Part shown: positions 28,419 to 37,013 of the stretch, piece by piece
Numbering within the stretch: position 1 is the stretch's first letter
How the letters are laid out: every line of letters starts with the position of its first letter
Assembly: GCA_001274695.2 (NCBI GenBank)
Contig: LARU01000004.1
Coordinates: 372,001 to 436,000 of the forward strand
Reading direction: 5' to 3'
DNA from: Azoarcus sp. PA01
Lineage (GTDB): Bacteria; Pseudomonadota; Gammaproteobacteria; Burkholderiales; Rhodocyclaceae
DNA: 64,000 nucleotides
Made by a program: the position numbers and the translations under genes
The notes under the pieces: generated by a model
Databases searched by the model: none
Told to the model about the DNA's origin: nothing
What the model saw: only the letters and a program-made list of their open reading frames with translations

Positions 28419-29241
28419 AAATCGCAGCGCAGCATCGCCGAACGACGGGTTCGACGACGACGAATCGCCCGCCGGGGGCGGCGAGGACGTCCGCGTGCTG
28501 CGCGCGCTGAACGTGCTGGAACACCTTTCCGCGTCGGCAGACCCGTTGACTCTTGCGGCGCTCGCGCAGCGCCTGCGGGTGCCGAAGCCCACGCTGATGC
28601 GGCTGCTGCGCGCGATGGAAGTCGGCGGCTACGTGCTGCGCGGCCCAGCTGCCGGTTTCGTCCCCGGCCCGCGGGCGGCCGCGCTCGCGCTGCGCACACT
28701 GCGTGGTCCGCACCTGCGCCGTCACTGCCGCTCGATCCTGCGTCGGCTGGTCAACCGCCTTGGGGAGACCTGCAACCTGACTGTCCCGCATGGCGCGCGC
28801 GTGCTCTACGTGGAGCGCGTCGAGACGAGCGAGCCGCTGCGTTTGCATCTGATGCCCGGAAGCTGGGTGCCGCTTCACTGCACCGCGAGCGGCAAGCTCT
28901 TCCTCGCATCGATGTCGCTACTCGAGCGCCGGCGCACACTCGCGCATCTGCCACTGACGCGCGCAGCGCCCCGCACCCTCGTCGAGCGCGACGCGCTCGA
29001 CGCCGAGCTCGACCGCCTGGTCCGCCTCGGCATCGGTATTGACAATGAGGAGTTCGTGCGCGGCATGATCGCGGTCGCCGTCCCGGTGTTCGACAAAGAC
29101 CGCAAGGTCGTCGCGGCGGTCGCGTGTCACGCGCCAACCGCGCGGCTGTCGCTCGACGAGCTTCTGACCTGCGTCCCGCATTTGCGCGCGGCCGCGGACG
29201 AGATGGCGTCGGTGCTGTCGCCGGGGGTGACGTCGCCGTGA
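28390..29241 (+). CDS. iseR: IclR-family regulator, probable IseR
   Basis: A 283-residue regulator. A winged helix-turn-helix lies near residues 38-100 (VLRALNVLEHLSAS, LAALAQRLRVPKPTLMRLLRAME). An IclR effector domain follows, with HCTASGKLFLASM and the ligand-loop region GIGIDNEEFVRGMIAVAVPVF. The GTG at 28390 is preferred, with GGGGA upstream; a TTG at 28321 gives a longer, poorly conserved N-terminus. It is divergent from iseJ and shares the palindrome at 28303. It converges with the TauE/SafE gene, with a 10-base gap. Confidence 0.82.
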   Translation: MKRTSSDPFQNRSAASPNDGFDDDESPAGGGEDVRVLRALNVLEHLSASADPLTLAALAQRLRVPKPTLMRLLRAMEVGGYVLRGPAAGFVPGPRAAALALRTLRGPHLRRHCRSILRRLVNRLGETCNLTVPHGARVLYVERVETSEPLRLHLMPGSWVPLHCTASGKLFLASMSLLERRRTLAHLPLTRAAPRTLVERDALDAELDRLVRLGIGIDNEEFVRGMIAVAVPVFDKDRKVVAAVACHAPTARLSLDELLTCVPHLRAAADEMASVLSPGVTSP

Positions 29242-29251
29242 CGGATGGCCC

Positions 29252-30013
29252 TCAGGCCGTGAAACTCCCGAGGGCCGAGACGACGAGGCTTACCCCGATC
29301 GCGACGAGCGTCAGCGACGCGACGCGGCGCATCGTGCGCGGCGCGAGCGCCGGCGGAAAGCGCCTGCCTGCGAGCGTCGCGAGCGCGACCAGCGGCAGCG
29401 TGAAGGCAGCGAGCGTCAGGATCTCGGCATCGAAGCCGCCCTGCGCGGCGGTGAACAGCGACCGCGTTCCGGCCGTCACGGCAAACAGCAGCAGCAGCAT
29501 GTTGCGCACCACGGCCGGCTCCATCGGCTGGCGGTAGAAATGAAATATCAGCGGCGGACCAGCGATGCCGAAGAGTCCGCCGCTGAGCCCGGACAGGAAG
29601 CCGCTCGCGAAGAAGCTGCGCTCCGACGAGCGCGTCGCGAGCGTCGCCGGACGCAGCGAGAACGTGATGCTGCCCTGCAGGATCACGACGCCGAGCAGGA
29701 ACTGCAGCACGTTCGCCGCGGCGCCGCTGAGGAAGTCGAGCAGCAGCACGCCGGCGAGGATCGCCGGCAGGATGCCGAGCGACGCGGCGCCGGCGATGCG
29801 CCAGTCGATATGGTGCAGCCGGCCCGGCAGCGCGCACGCGCTGTTCGCAACCGAGATCAGGCTGACGACGGTCGCGACCGTCGCGATCGATGCGAGGCCG
29901 AAGCCGCTCGTCGCTCCCATCACGATCATGCCGAGTCCGAAGCCCGTGACGGTCTGGAAATACGTCGCGAGCGCGATGACCGCGAGCAGCGGGAGCAGCG
30001 TCTCGAGGTTCAT
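29252..30013 (-). CDS. TauE/SafE-family exporter (sulfite/anion)
   Basis: A 253-residue membrane protein of the TSUP family with about eight helices. Two internal repeats each carry a TauE/SafE-like motif: FQTVTGFGLGMIVMG near residue 20 and FLSGLSGGLFGIAGPPL near 140. In sulfonate users such proteins are proposed to export sulfite or take up sulfonates. It is downstream of pta on the same strand (94-base gap), which suggests pta-tauE co-transcription. With the YeiH-type protein it gives the island two candidate exporters. Confidence 0.85.
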   Translation of the reverse strand: MNLETLLPLLAVIALATYFQTVTGFGLGMIVMGATSGFGLASIATVATVVSLISVANSACALPGRLHHIDWRIAGAASLGILPAILAGVLLLDFLSGAAANVLQFLLGVVILQGSITFSLRPATLATRSSERSFFASGFLSGLSGGLFGIAGPPLIFHFYRQPMEPAVVRNMLLLLFAVTAGTRSLFTAAQGGFDAEILTLAAFTLPLVALATLAGRRFPPALAPRTMRRVASLTLVAIGVSLVVSALGSFTA

Positions 30014-30107
30014 CGACGAACGCTCGCTCGCGGACGACAGCCGATGGACCGTAGTGGCGTCGTGCCGGGCAGCGCAGCTCGAAGCACAGAGGAAAGCGCC
30101 CGCGGGT

Positions 30108-31172
30108 TCATGCCGTCTCGCGACCCGCCGCCTGCGCGCCGACGCCCCTGGCGTCGGCCATCCGCCGCCGTTCCGCCGCCGCGTGCCCCTGCACGACCGT
30201 GACCGCGATCACGTGGAAGACGTCGTCGACGCTGCAGCCGCGCGAGAGGTCGTTCGCGGGCTTCGCGAGCCCCTGCAGCAGCGGGCCGATCGCGACTGCG
30301 CCGCCGACCCGCTCGGCGAGCTTGTAACCGATGTTGCCGGCCTCGAGGTTCGGGAACACGAGCACGTTCGCGCGGCCGCCGACCTGCGAATCCGGCATCT
30401 TCCGGTTCGCGATCTCGGCGACGATCGCCGCGTCGAGCTGCACGTCGCCGTCGATCGCGAGCGCCGGCCGCTGCGCCCGCACCCGTCGTGCGGCGTCGGC
30501 GACCTTGTCGACCGCGGCATGTTTTGCGCTGCCGCCCGTCGAAAACGACAGCATCGCGACGCGCGGCTCTTCCATCAACAGGTTGCGCGCGCTGTCGGCC
30601 GCCGCCAGCGCGATCTCGGCCAGCGCTTCGGCATCCGGGTCGACGACCAGGCCGCAGTCGGAGAAGATCAGGCCGCCCTTCAGGCTGTGGAACGGCTCGC
30701 ACAGCATCATCAGGAAGAAGCTCGACACGAGCTTGAACGACGGGTCCGGGCCGACGATCTGGATTGCGTTGCGGACGACGTCGGCGGTCGTTCGCACCGC
30801 GCCGGCGACCGAGCCGTCGGCGAGGCCGAGCCGCAGCATCAGGTTCGCGAAGCACAGCGGATCGAGCACCGCGCGCTGCGCGTCCTCGCGGCTCATGCCC
30901 TTGTTCCGGCGCAGCGCGTGGAGTTCGTCGGCGAATCCCGCCGTGAGCGGCGAGACGGCCGGGTCCACCAGTTCGATGCCGGCGAGTTCGATACCTTCGG
31001 CGTCGGCGCATTTTCGTATCGCGGCACGCTCGCCGACGACGATGATCTGCGCGATGCCGGCGCGCACGGCCCGCTCGGCGGCCCTGAGGATGCGCGGGTC
31101 GCCGCCCTCGCTGAGCACGACGCGTCCGGGCCGGGCGCGCGCGTTGTCGATGATCCGGTAGATTGCCTTCAT
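30108..31172 (-). CDS. pta: phosphate acetyltransferase (short form)
   Basis: A 354-residue enzyme that converts acetyl phosphate from Xsc and CoA to acetyl-CoA. Family features are [17 protein letters not shown] (near 16), the PTA_PTB segment [19 protein letters not shown] (near 190), [12 protein letters not shown], and [22 protein letters not shown] (near 290). This is the compact form usual next to xsc, without the N-terminal regulatory domain of enteric Pta. Start choice is uncertain: ATG at 31172 gives the usual MKAIYRII opening, while ATG 31181 and TTG 31187 are upstream. A terminator hairpin with eight T ends only 13 bases before the start. Confidence 0.92.
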   Translation of the reverse strand: MKAIYRIIDNARARPGRVVLSEGGDPRILRAAERAVRAGIAQIIVVGERAAIRKCADAEGIELAGIELVDPAVSPLTAGFADELHALRRNKGMSREDAQRAVLDPLCFANLMLRLGLADGSVAGAVRTTADVVRNAIQIVGPDPSFKLVSSFFLMMLCEPFHSLKGGLIFSDCGLVVDPDAEALAEIALAAADSARNLLMEEPRVAMLSFSTGGSAKHAAVDKVADAARRVRAQRPALAIDGDVQLDAAIVAEIANRKMPDSQVGGRANVLVFPNLEAGNIGYKLAERVGGAVAIGPLLQGLAKPANDLSRGCSVDDVFHVIAVTVVQGHAAAERRRMADARGVGAQAAGRETA

Positions 31173-31185
31173 TCGATCCATCCGC

Positions 31186-31225
31186 AAAAAAAACGCCGGA
31201 ACGGCCGAGGGAGTTCCGTTCCGGC
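31186..31225 (-). terminator. intrinsic terminator directly in front of pta (possible attenuator)
   Basis: On the minus strand a perfect 10-bp stem (31225-31216 with 31204-31195, 11-base loop) is followed by a C-less run of eight T (31193-31186). No minus-strand gene other than a possible 32-residue leader lies upstream before the iclR promoter. The hairpin therefore interrupts the pta leader, as in attenuation, or insulates pta. Confidence 0.75.
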
Positions 31226-31269
31226 TAAATCCCGGCCCCGCGCGATCGGCGGGGGCTGAGGAGGGAGCT

Positions 31270-31368
31270 TCAAATGCGTGGCCGACGCCTTGCTACGGAC
31301 GCGCGCAGAACCAGCTGTCGATAAGGACGATCGTCGGCGCGTTCGCCGTGGCTGCTGTCGCGGTTCAA
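31270..31368 (-). CDS. possible 32-residue leader peptide upstream of pta
   Basis: A short frame begins with TTG at 31368, seven bases after a strong AAAGGAGAT ribosome site, and encodes a basic peptide (about nine Arg) ending RRRPRI. It sits between the iclR/pta operator region and the terminator in front of pta. I recognise no family. The ribosome site is the main evidence; it could be a leader peptide or chance. Confidence 0.3.
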   Translation of the reverse strand: MNRDSSHGERADDRPYRQLVLRASVARRRPRI

Positions 31369-31385
31369 GTCCGATCTCCTTTCAT

Positions 31386-31484
31386 TTTTCTGTTTTCGGT
31401 ACGTTTTGTACCGCTTTATGGAACATGACTCAAATTTAAGCGGACCAGCGACGGCCGTCAACTGTTATTTCCATAAAACGGTAC
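31386..31484. promoter_or_regulatory. iclR/pta divergent control region: three copies of the shared operator
   Basis: The elements are TTTTCT-GTTTT-CGGTAC (31386-31402), GTACCG-CTTTA-TGGAAC (31408-31424) and TTTCCA-TAAAA-CGGTAC (31468-31484). The starts are 22 and 60 bp apart. The single site is nearest the iclR start (46 bases), so the array is the mirror image of tauX and xsc, as expected for a plus-strand gene. This predicts autoregulation of the iclR gene and possible co-control of pta. Confidence 0.65.
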
Positions 31485-31529
31485 GCGGGGTATTATTTAA
31501 TGAAATACCTAACCCGAAGGAGCCATATC

Positions 31530-32351
31530 ATGAAGAACCCGGCCAGCCTGCGCGCCGAGCCCGCCCGGCTCGACGGCGACACCCCGACAATGCGGCTCTT
31601 CAGCCTGCTGGAAGTCATTGCCGAAAAGGATGAGACGTTCTCGCTGCAGAGCCTCGTCGAGGAGACGGGGCTGCCGAAGCCGACACTGCACCGCATGCTG
31701 CAGCAGCTCGAATCGGAAGGCATGCTCCAACGCGAAGGCGACGGCCGCCACTACAGCACCGGCGTGCGGTTGCGGCGCCTGGCCGAGAACCTCCTCCTCA
31801 ACAGTACGACGCACGGCGCGCGCCACGTCGTGCTGCGCCAGCTCGTCGAGGAAGTCGGCGAGAGCTGCAACATCACCGCGTTCTCCGGCAGCGAAGTCAT
31901 GTACCTCGACCGACTGGAGTCCCCGGCGCCGTTGCGCTTCTACCTCCAGCCCGGTTCCCGTGTGCCGGTGCACTGCTCCGCGACCGGCAAGTTGTTCCTT
32001 GCCCAGATGACGCCCGCACAACGGCGTCGCCTGCTCGCACATGTTCCGCTCGAGAAATTCACCGCCAACACCATCACGGATTTCGACGCGCTCGAACGCG
32101 AAATCGAGGAAGTCAAGCGCAGCGGATACGCACTCGACAATGAGGAATTCCTCCCGGGTTTGCAGTGCATCGGCGTGCTGGTTCCGTCGCAGGGCCGTCA
32201 CTGCAACATGGGCCTTGCGATCCAGGCTCCGATCATGCGCTTTCCGCGAGAGAAGGCGCTGAGCTTCCTGCCGGCCCTGGAACGGGCAGCGGAGGCCCTT
32301 GCAAGCATCGAGCGCAGCGGCGCGGCGGAGCGGCGACGCCACGAAGCGTAG
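31530..32351 (+). CDS. IclR-family regulator, probable controller of the tau/xsc regulon
   Basis: A 273-residue regulator. The N-terminal winged helix-turn-helix (about 20-85) includes LFSLLEVIAEKD and LQSLVEETGLPKPTLHRMLQQLE. The effector domain has VHCSATGKLFLAQMTP and YALDNEEFLPGLQCIGVLV. The ATG at 31530 has AAGGAG eight bases upstream; a start at 31500 lacks one. Its own promoter carries the operator array found at tauX, xsc and the MoxR gene, so it is the best candidate for the common regulator. Known TauR proteins are of the GntR/MocR type, so an IclR controller would be a different solution. Effector unknown. Confidence 0.85.
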   Translation: MKNPASLRAEPARLDGDTPTMRLFSLLEVIAEKDETFSLQSLVEETGLPKPTLHRMLQQLESEGMLQREGDGRHYSTGVRLRRLAENLLLNSTTHGARHVVLRQLVEEVGESCNITAFSGSEVMYLDRLESPAPLRFYLQPGSRVPVHCSATGKLFLAQMTPAQRRRLLAHVPLEKFTANTITDFDALEREIEEVKRSGYALDNEEFLPGLQCIGVLVPSQGRHCNMGLAIQAPIMRFPREKALSFLPALERAAEALASIERSGAAERRRHEA

Positions 32352-32714
32352 TCGAAGACCGCGCGGTGCTCGGTTCACGCTTGCCGAGCAGCGCGCTTGA
32401 GGCTGGGGAAGCAGTTTGCTTGCGCCGAAGCAACCCACCGGGCCGAAACCTCCCGGCCAAGGACGGCGGCAATATTGCCGGAACGTCGCGGCCCAAGCCC
32501 TACGCTCCAGAAGCGTCATGCGGTCGAATCGCACCCGGAAGAAACTCTCATCAAGGGCAGCGATGGCCACACTGCCAGGCTGCTCTTGGCGAGTTCGTCG
32601 AGGTGGGGGGGCGAGGGGTTCTGAACGTTACCGCGCAATGACGCGCCGCTCGGCTGAGCCACTTGCCGGTATCGCAATTGCGATACACAATGCAGCGAAG
32701 TGGAGGATCCGATT
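32352..32714. other. 363-base gap holding the toxin-antitoxin promoter
   Basis: Bases 32352-32640 show no credible gene or hairpin. The last 70 bases hold a perfect palindrome and a promoter for the toxin-antitoxin pair, listed separately. Confidence 0.4.
32663..32691 (+). promoter_or_regulatory. toxin-antitoxin promoter with 18-bp operator palindrome
   Basis: A perfect palindrome, GTATCGCAATTGCGATAC (32669-32686), fills the spacer between a -35-like TTGCCG (32663-32668) and a -10-like CACAAT (32686-32691). It ends 28 bases before the antitoxin start. This is the layout for autorepression by a RelB-type antitoxin. Confidence 0.7.
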
Positions 32715-32993
32715 ATGGCCCATTCGACGATGCTGCACGTCCGGGTGGACGAGGAGACTAAGACGCAAGCCACCCAGGCTCTGGCAGCCATGGGACTGTC
32801 CGTGTCGGATGCGGTGCGGATCTTGCTAAAGCGCGTGGTCAGCGATCAGGCTTTCCCGTTGGAGCTCAAGGTTCCCAATGCAAGGACGCGCGAGGCGATG
32901 GAAGAAGCCCGCGCGATGATGAAGGCCCGCGCTGTGCGTTTCGATTCCGCGGCTGCCCTGATCGATGACCTCGAAAAGGCCCGCCAGCAGTAA
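32715..32993 (+). CDS. RelB/DinJ-family antitoxin
   Basis: A 92-residue protein with an N-terminal ribbon-helix-helix (LHVRVDEETKTQATQALAAMGLSVSDAVRILLKRVV), the DNA-binding part of RelB/DinJ antitoxins, then a charged toxin-binding tail. The ATG at 32715 follows GGAGG by eight bases; the GTG at 32700 is an alternative. The toxin gene overlaps its 3' end by 29 bases. Confidence 0.87.
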   Translation: MAHSTMLHVRVDEETKTQATQALAAMGLSVSDAVRILLKRVVSDQAFPLELKVPNARTREAMEEARAMMKARAVRFDSAAALIDDLEKARQQ

Positions 32994-33285
32994 GCGGGCC
33001 GTGCCGCCCAGGGCGTGCGACTACACGAAGACCTTCCTCCAGGACTGGGACCGTCTTTCCCGCTCGGGCCGTTATGATCTCAAGCGTCTGAAGGAGGCGA
33101 TGCTGCTGCTCATCGCCAATGATTCGCCTCCGGGCCCCGAGTGGAGCGATCATCCGCTGAAGGGCGACTGGGCTGATCATCGGGAATGTCACATCGGCGG
33201 CGATTTTCTGCTGATCTACCGGCTGAATGGCGACGCCATTGTCTTCGTACGTGCGGGTACGCATTCCGAATTATTCGAGGAATGA
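32965..33285 (+). CDS. YafQ/RelE-type mRNA interferase toxin
   Basis: A 106-residue protein of the RelE/ParE fold. YafQ-like segments are YTKTFLQDWDRLSRSG, PLKGDWADHRECHIGGDFLLIYRL and a C-terminal IVFVRAGTHSELF. The His residues in ADHRECHI and GTHSEL are in the positions of YafQ catalytic histidines. It is expected to cleave mRNA on the ribosome and to be neutralised by the overlapping antitoxin. The first 15 residues may be dispensable, with a GTG at 33001 as another start. Confidence 0.88.
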   Translation: MTSKRPASSKRAVPPRACDYTKTFLQDWDRLSRSGRYDLKRLKEAMLLLIANDSPPGPEWSDHPLKGDWADHRECHIGGDFLLIYRLNGDAIVFVRAGTHSELFEE

Positions 33286-33606
33286 CGGGCGGACAACGGC
33301 CGCAGTTCGATCCCAGCGGCCTGGTCACGTGCCGAGACCGACATTGAGTCGGTCGATGCCCTGCGCCCGGCTCGGTCCGGGCTGGTAACATGCTGCCCCG
33401 GTCACGCTTGCCGATATGAAGCGCCTTGCAGGTACAGCAGGCGGCACGGTTGTCGCCTCGACTGAGCGACTCGTGCCCAGCGGCGGCACCTCACCTACCC
33501 GACAAGCTACGCTGAACCGGCAAGTGCAGACGGGCGTTGTCGGATCTCGCCGCTATGCGAACGAGCCGGACGGCATACTCGAATATCAAGGTGTTCTCGC
33601 GGATTG
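33286..33606. other. 321-base gap upstream of mutS
   Basis: A 63-codon frame (33416-33607) is rich in Gly/Thr/Ser and has no domain or ribosome site, so it is not called. The mutS promoter must lie here, but no clear element stands out. Confidence 0.4.
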
Positions 33607-36219
33607 ATGAACAAGACCCTGAACAATCAAACAACTGAAGCATCAAGCGTCAGTCCCATGATGCAGCAGTATCTGCGCATCAAGGCGCAGCATCCGGACA
33701 CCTTGCTGTTCTATCGCATGGGCGACTTCTACGAGCTGTTCTTCGATGACGCGGAGAAGGCCGCGCGGCTGCTCGACATCACGCTGACGACGCGCGGGCA
33801 GTCGGCCGGCACGCCCATCCGAATGGCCGGCGTGCCGTTCCATGCGGTCGAGCAATACCTCGCGCGGCTCGTGAAGCTCGGCGAATCGGTCGTGATCGCC
33901 GAGCAGGTCGGCGAGCCGGGAGCGACCAAGGGGCCGATGGAGCGCGCGGTGAGCCGCATCGTGACACCCGGCACCTTGACCGACGCGGCGCTGCTCGACG
34001 ATCGCGCCGACTCGCTGCTGCTCGCAGCGACGCTGCACCGCGGGGTGCTCGGGCTCGCGTGGCTCAATCTCGCCAATGGCGATCTGCGGGTGATGGATTG
34101 TCCTGCCGAGCAGTTGCAGGCGCAGTTCGAACGGCTGCGCCCGGCCGAAGTGCTGGTGCCGGACGGGCTGGCGCTGCCGCTGGTCGAATCGCTGTCGCCG
34201 GTGCTGCGCAGGCTTGCCGACTGGCAATTCGACGCGGCCAACGGCGAACGCCTGCTGACCGCTCACTTCGGCACTCGCGACCTGGCCGGCTTCGACGCCG
34301 AAGGCCTGCCGGTGGCACTCGCGGCCGCGGCGGCGCTGTTCGAGTATGCGCGCAGCACGCAGCGCCAGAGCCTCGAGCACGTCACCGGACTGCGCGTCGA
34401 GCGCGAAGCCGAATACCTGCGCCTCGATGCCGCGACGCGGCGCAATCTGGAGCTGACCGAAACCCTGCGCGGCGAAGCGTCGCCGACGCTGTTCTCGCTG
34501 CTCGATTCATGCATCACCAGCATGGGTTCGCGCTGGCTGCGACATGCGCTGCATCATCCGCTGCGCGACCGCGCACTTGCCGCGCAGCGCCACGGCGCCG
34601 TCGGTGAACTCGCCGGCGCGGACGCCGCCGCCCCCGCGGACACCGGTGACGCCCGGATGCTCGGCGGCGTCCGCGCCGCGCTGCGCGGAGTGGCCGACGT
34701 CGATCGCATCACGGCGCGAATCGCGCTGCGCAGCGCGAGGCCGCGCGATCTCGCGGCGCTGCGCGACAGCCTCGCACGCCTGCCGGAACTGCACGCCGCG
34801 CTCGGCGCCCCGCAGGCCGCGCTGCTTTGCGACCTGCTCGTCGCGATCGCGGTGCCGCACGACGCGCTCGATCTCCTCGTGCGCGCCGTCGCCGCGGAGC
34901 CGGCCGCGGCAGTGCGCGACGGCGGCGTGATCGCTGCGGGGTTCGACGCCGAGCTCGATGAACTGCGCGGCATCCAGTCGAACTGCGGCGAATTCCTGCT
35001 GGCGCTCGAAGCGCGCGAACGCGAACGCAGCGGCATCGCGAACCTCAAAGTCGAATTCAACAAGGTGCATGGCTTCTACATCGAAGTGAGCCACGCGAAC
35101 ACCGGCAAAGTGCCGGACGACTACCGCCGCCGCCAGACGCTGAAGAACGCCGAGCGCTACATCACGCCGGAATTGAAGGCGTTCGAGGACAAGGCCCTGT
35201 CGGCCCAGGAGCGCGCACTCGCGCGCGAGAAGCTGCTCTATGAAGCGCTGCTCGAAACGCTCGCCGCGCAGATCCCGGCGCTGCAGCGCATCGCCCGCGC
35301 GCTCGCAGGCCTCGACGGGCTCGGCGCATTTGCCGAAACCGCGGTGCGCCACGGCTACGTCTGCCCGCAGTTTTCCGAGCAGCCCGGCATCGACATCGTG
35401 GGGGGGCGCCATCCGGTCGTGGAGCGGCAGGTCGAAGACTTCATTTCCAACGATTGCCGTCTCGCGCCGACGCGCCGCATGCTGATGATCACCGGGCCGA
35501 ACATGGGCGGCAAATCCACGTTCATGCGCCAGGTCGCGCTGATCGCGCTGCTCGCCCACGTCGGCGCGTTCGTGCCGGCGCAAAGCGCGCGCCTCGGCCC
35601 GCTCGACGCGATCTTCACCCGCATCGGCGCATCCGACGATCTGGCCTCGGGCCGCTCGACGTTCATGGTCGAGATGACCGAGGCGTCGGCGATCCTGCAC
35701 GGCGCGACCGAACAGAGCCTCGTGCTGATGGACGAGATCGGGCGCGGCACGTCGACTTTCGACGGGCTCGCGCTGGCGTTCGCGATCGCCCGCCACCTGC
35801 TCGAAAAGAACCGCTGCCTGACACTGTTTGCGACCCATTACTTCGAGCTCACGCGCCTCAACGGCGACTACCCGGAATGCGCGAACGTGCATCTCGACGC
35901 GGTCGAGCACGCGCACCGCATCGTGTTCCTGCATGCAGTCGAGGACGGACCGGCGAGCCAGAGCTACGGCATCGAAGTCGCGGCGCTCGCCGGCATTCCG
36001 GGCTCGGTCGTGCGCGAGGCGAAGCGGCGCCTGCGCGCGCTCGAGAACCGCGAAGTCGGCAATGGGCCCCAGGCGGACCTTTTTGCCGCGCTGCCGGAGT
36101 GCGAATCCGCCGCGCCGTCGCACCCGGCCCTCACCGCGCTGGCCGAACTCGACCCCGACACCCTGAGCCCGTGCGAGGCGCTCGAACGCCTGTACGCGCT
36201 GAAACGGATGATCGCATGA
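33607..36219 (+). CDS. mutS: DNA mismatch repair protein MutS
   Basis: An 870-residue protein of full family length. The mismatch-binding domain has the Phe-x-Glu pair in [11 protein letters not shown] (near 38-48). Walker A is [13 protein letters not shown] near 630, and the Walker B / signature region is [20 protein letters not shown], followed by FATHYFELT. It recognises mispairs and recruits MutL. The ATG at 33607 is used; a TTG precedes it. Its TGA overlaps the next gene by four bases, so the spermidine-synthase-like protein is translationally coupled. Confidence 0.98.
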   Translation: MNKTLNNQTTEASSVSPMMQQYLRIKAQHPDTLLFYRMGDFYELFFDDAEKAARLLDITLTTRGQSAGTPIRMAGVPFHAVEQYLARLVKLGESVVIAEQVGEPGATKGPMERAVSRIVTPGTLTDAALLDDRADSLLLAATLHRGVLGLAWLNLANGDLRVMDCPAEQLQAQFERLRPAEVLVPDGLALPLVESLSPVLRRLADWQFDAANGERLLTAHFGTRDLAGFDAEGLPVALAAAAALFEYARSTQRQSLEHVTGLRVEREAEYLRLDAATRRNLELTETLRGEASPTLFSLLDSCITSMGSRWLRHALHHPLRDRALAAQRHGAVGELAGADAAAPADTGDARMLGGVRAALRGVADVDRITARIALRSARPRDLAALRDSLARLPELHAALGAPQAALLCDLLVAIAVPHDALDLLVRAVAAEPAAAVRDGGVIAAGFDAELDELRGIQSNCGEFLLALEARERERSGIANLKVEFNKVHGFYIEVSHANTGKVPDDYRRRQTLKNAERYITPELKAFEDKALSAQERALAREKLLYEALLETLAAQIPALQRIARALAGLDGLGAFAETAVRHGYVCPQFSEQPGIDIVGGRHPVVERQVEDFISNDCRLAPTRRMLMITGPNMGGKSTFMRQVALIALLAHVGAFVPAQSARLGPLDAIFTRIGASDDLASGRSTFMVEMTEASAILHGATEQSLVLMDEIGRGTSTFDGLALAFAIARHLLEKNRCLTLFATHYFELTRLNGDYPECANVHLDAVEHAHRIVFLHAVEDGPASQSYGIEVAALAGIPGSVVREAKRRLRALENREVGNGPQADLFAALPECESAAPSHPALTALAELDPDTLSPCEALERLYALKRMIA

Positions 36220-36971
36220 GCACTCCGATCGACATCAGCGAAGACCGCGGCGTCCGCTATCTTCATTTCGGCTCGGAATGGATCCAGGGCGCGATGCGCA
36301 TCCGCCGGCCGCATGCGCTCGAACTCGCCTATACGCGCGAGATGATGGCCGGCCTGCTGCTGCGCGATGCCGACACGTGGCCGCGCAACGCGCTGGTGAT
36401 AGGACTGGGCGCCGCCTCCCTGGTGCGTTTTATGCATCGGCACTGTCCACAGACGCGCATCCAGGTCGTCGAGATCGAAGCGCAGGTCGTCGCGGCGGCC
36501 CGCCAGTTCTTCCGCCTGCCGCCCGAGGACGCACGCTTTTCGATCCACGTCGGCGACGGCGCCCGCTACGTGATGGAAACCGACCACTGCTTCGACCTGA
36601 TCCTCGTCGATGGCTTTGACCGCCATGCCCGCGCCGGCGCGCTCGACACTGCACCGTTCTACGCTGCAGCACGTGCGCGCCTGTCGGACGCGGGACTGAT
36701 GTCGACGAACCTCTTCGGCCGGTCGCGCGGGTTTCGCGCCAGCGTCGAGCGGATCATCGACGCGTTCGAGAACCGCGCGATCGCGTTTCCGTCGTGCGAC
36801 AGCGGCAACGTCGTCGCCTTCGGCGCGCAAGGCGAAGAGATCGCGGTGCCGGTGACGGAGCTGCGCGAACGTGCCCGGGCATTGAAGGACCGCACCGGCC
36901 TCGACCTCGGCCCGACCGTCGCCCGCCTCGAACAGGCGGGCAGCCTGCCGGGCGGCCGACTGATCCTGTAG
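36216..36971 (+). CDS. spermidine-synthase-like protein
   Basis: A 251-residue Rossmann-fold protein. The SAM-like nucleotide loop is [16 protein letters not shown] (near 58), followed by [18 protein letters not shown] and DDAR-type acidic contacts; the catalytic-region Asp is in [12 protein letters not shown]. It resembles the catalytic domain of SpeE but is short and lacks the full N-terminal strand domain, so polyamine synthesis is uncertain. It overlaps mutS by four bases (ATGA). Confidence 0.8.
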   Translation: MSTPIDISEDRGVRYLHFGSEWIQGAMRIRRPHALELAYTREMMAGLLLRDADTWPRNALVIGLGAASLVRFMHRHCPQTRIQVVEIEAQVVAAARQFFRLPPEDARFSIHVGDGARYVMETDHCFDLILVDGFDRHARAGALDTAPFYAAARARLSDAGLMSTNLFGRSRGFRASVERIIDAFENRAIAFPSCDSGNVVAFGAQGEEIAVPVTELRERARALKDRTGLDLGPTVARLEQAGSLPGGRLIL

Positions 36972-37013
36972 CCGCGCCTCCGCTCGCTTCAGGCCTTCGC
37001 TCTGCCCGTCCTG

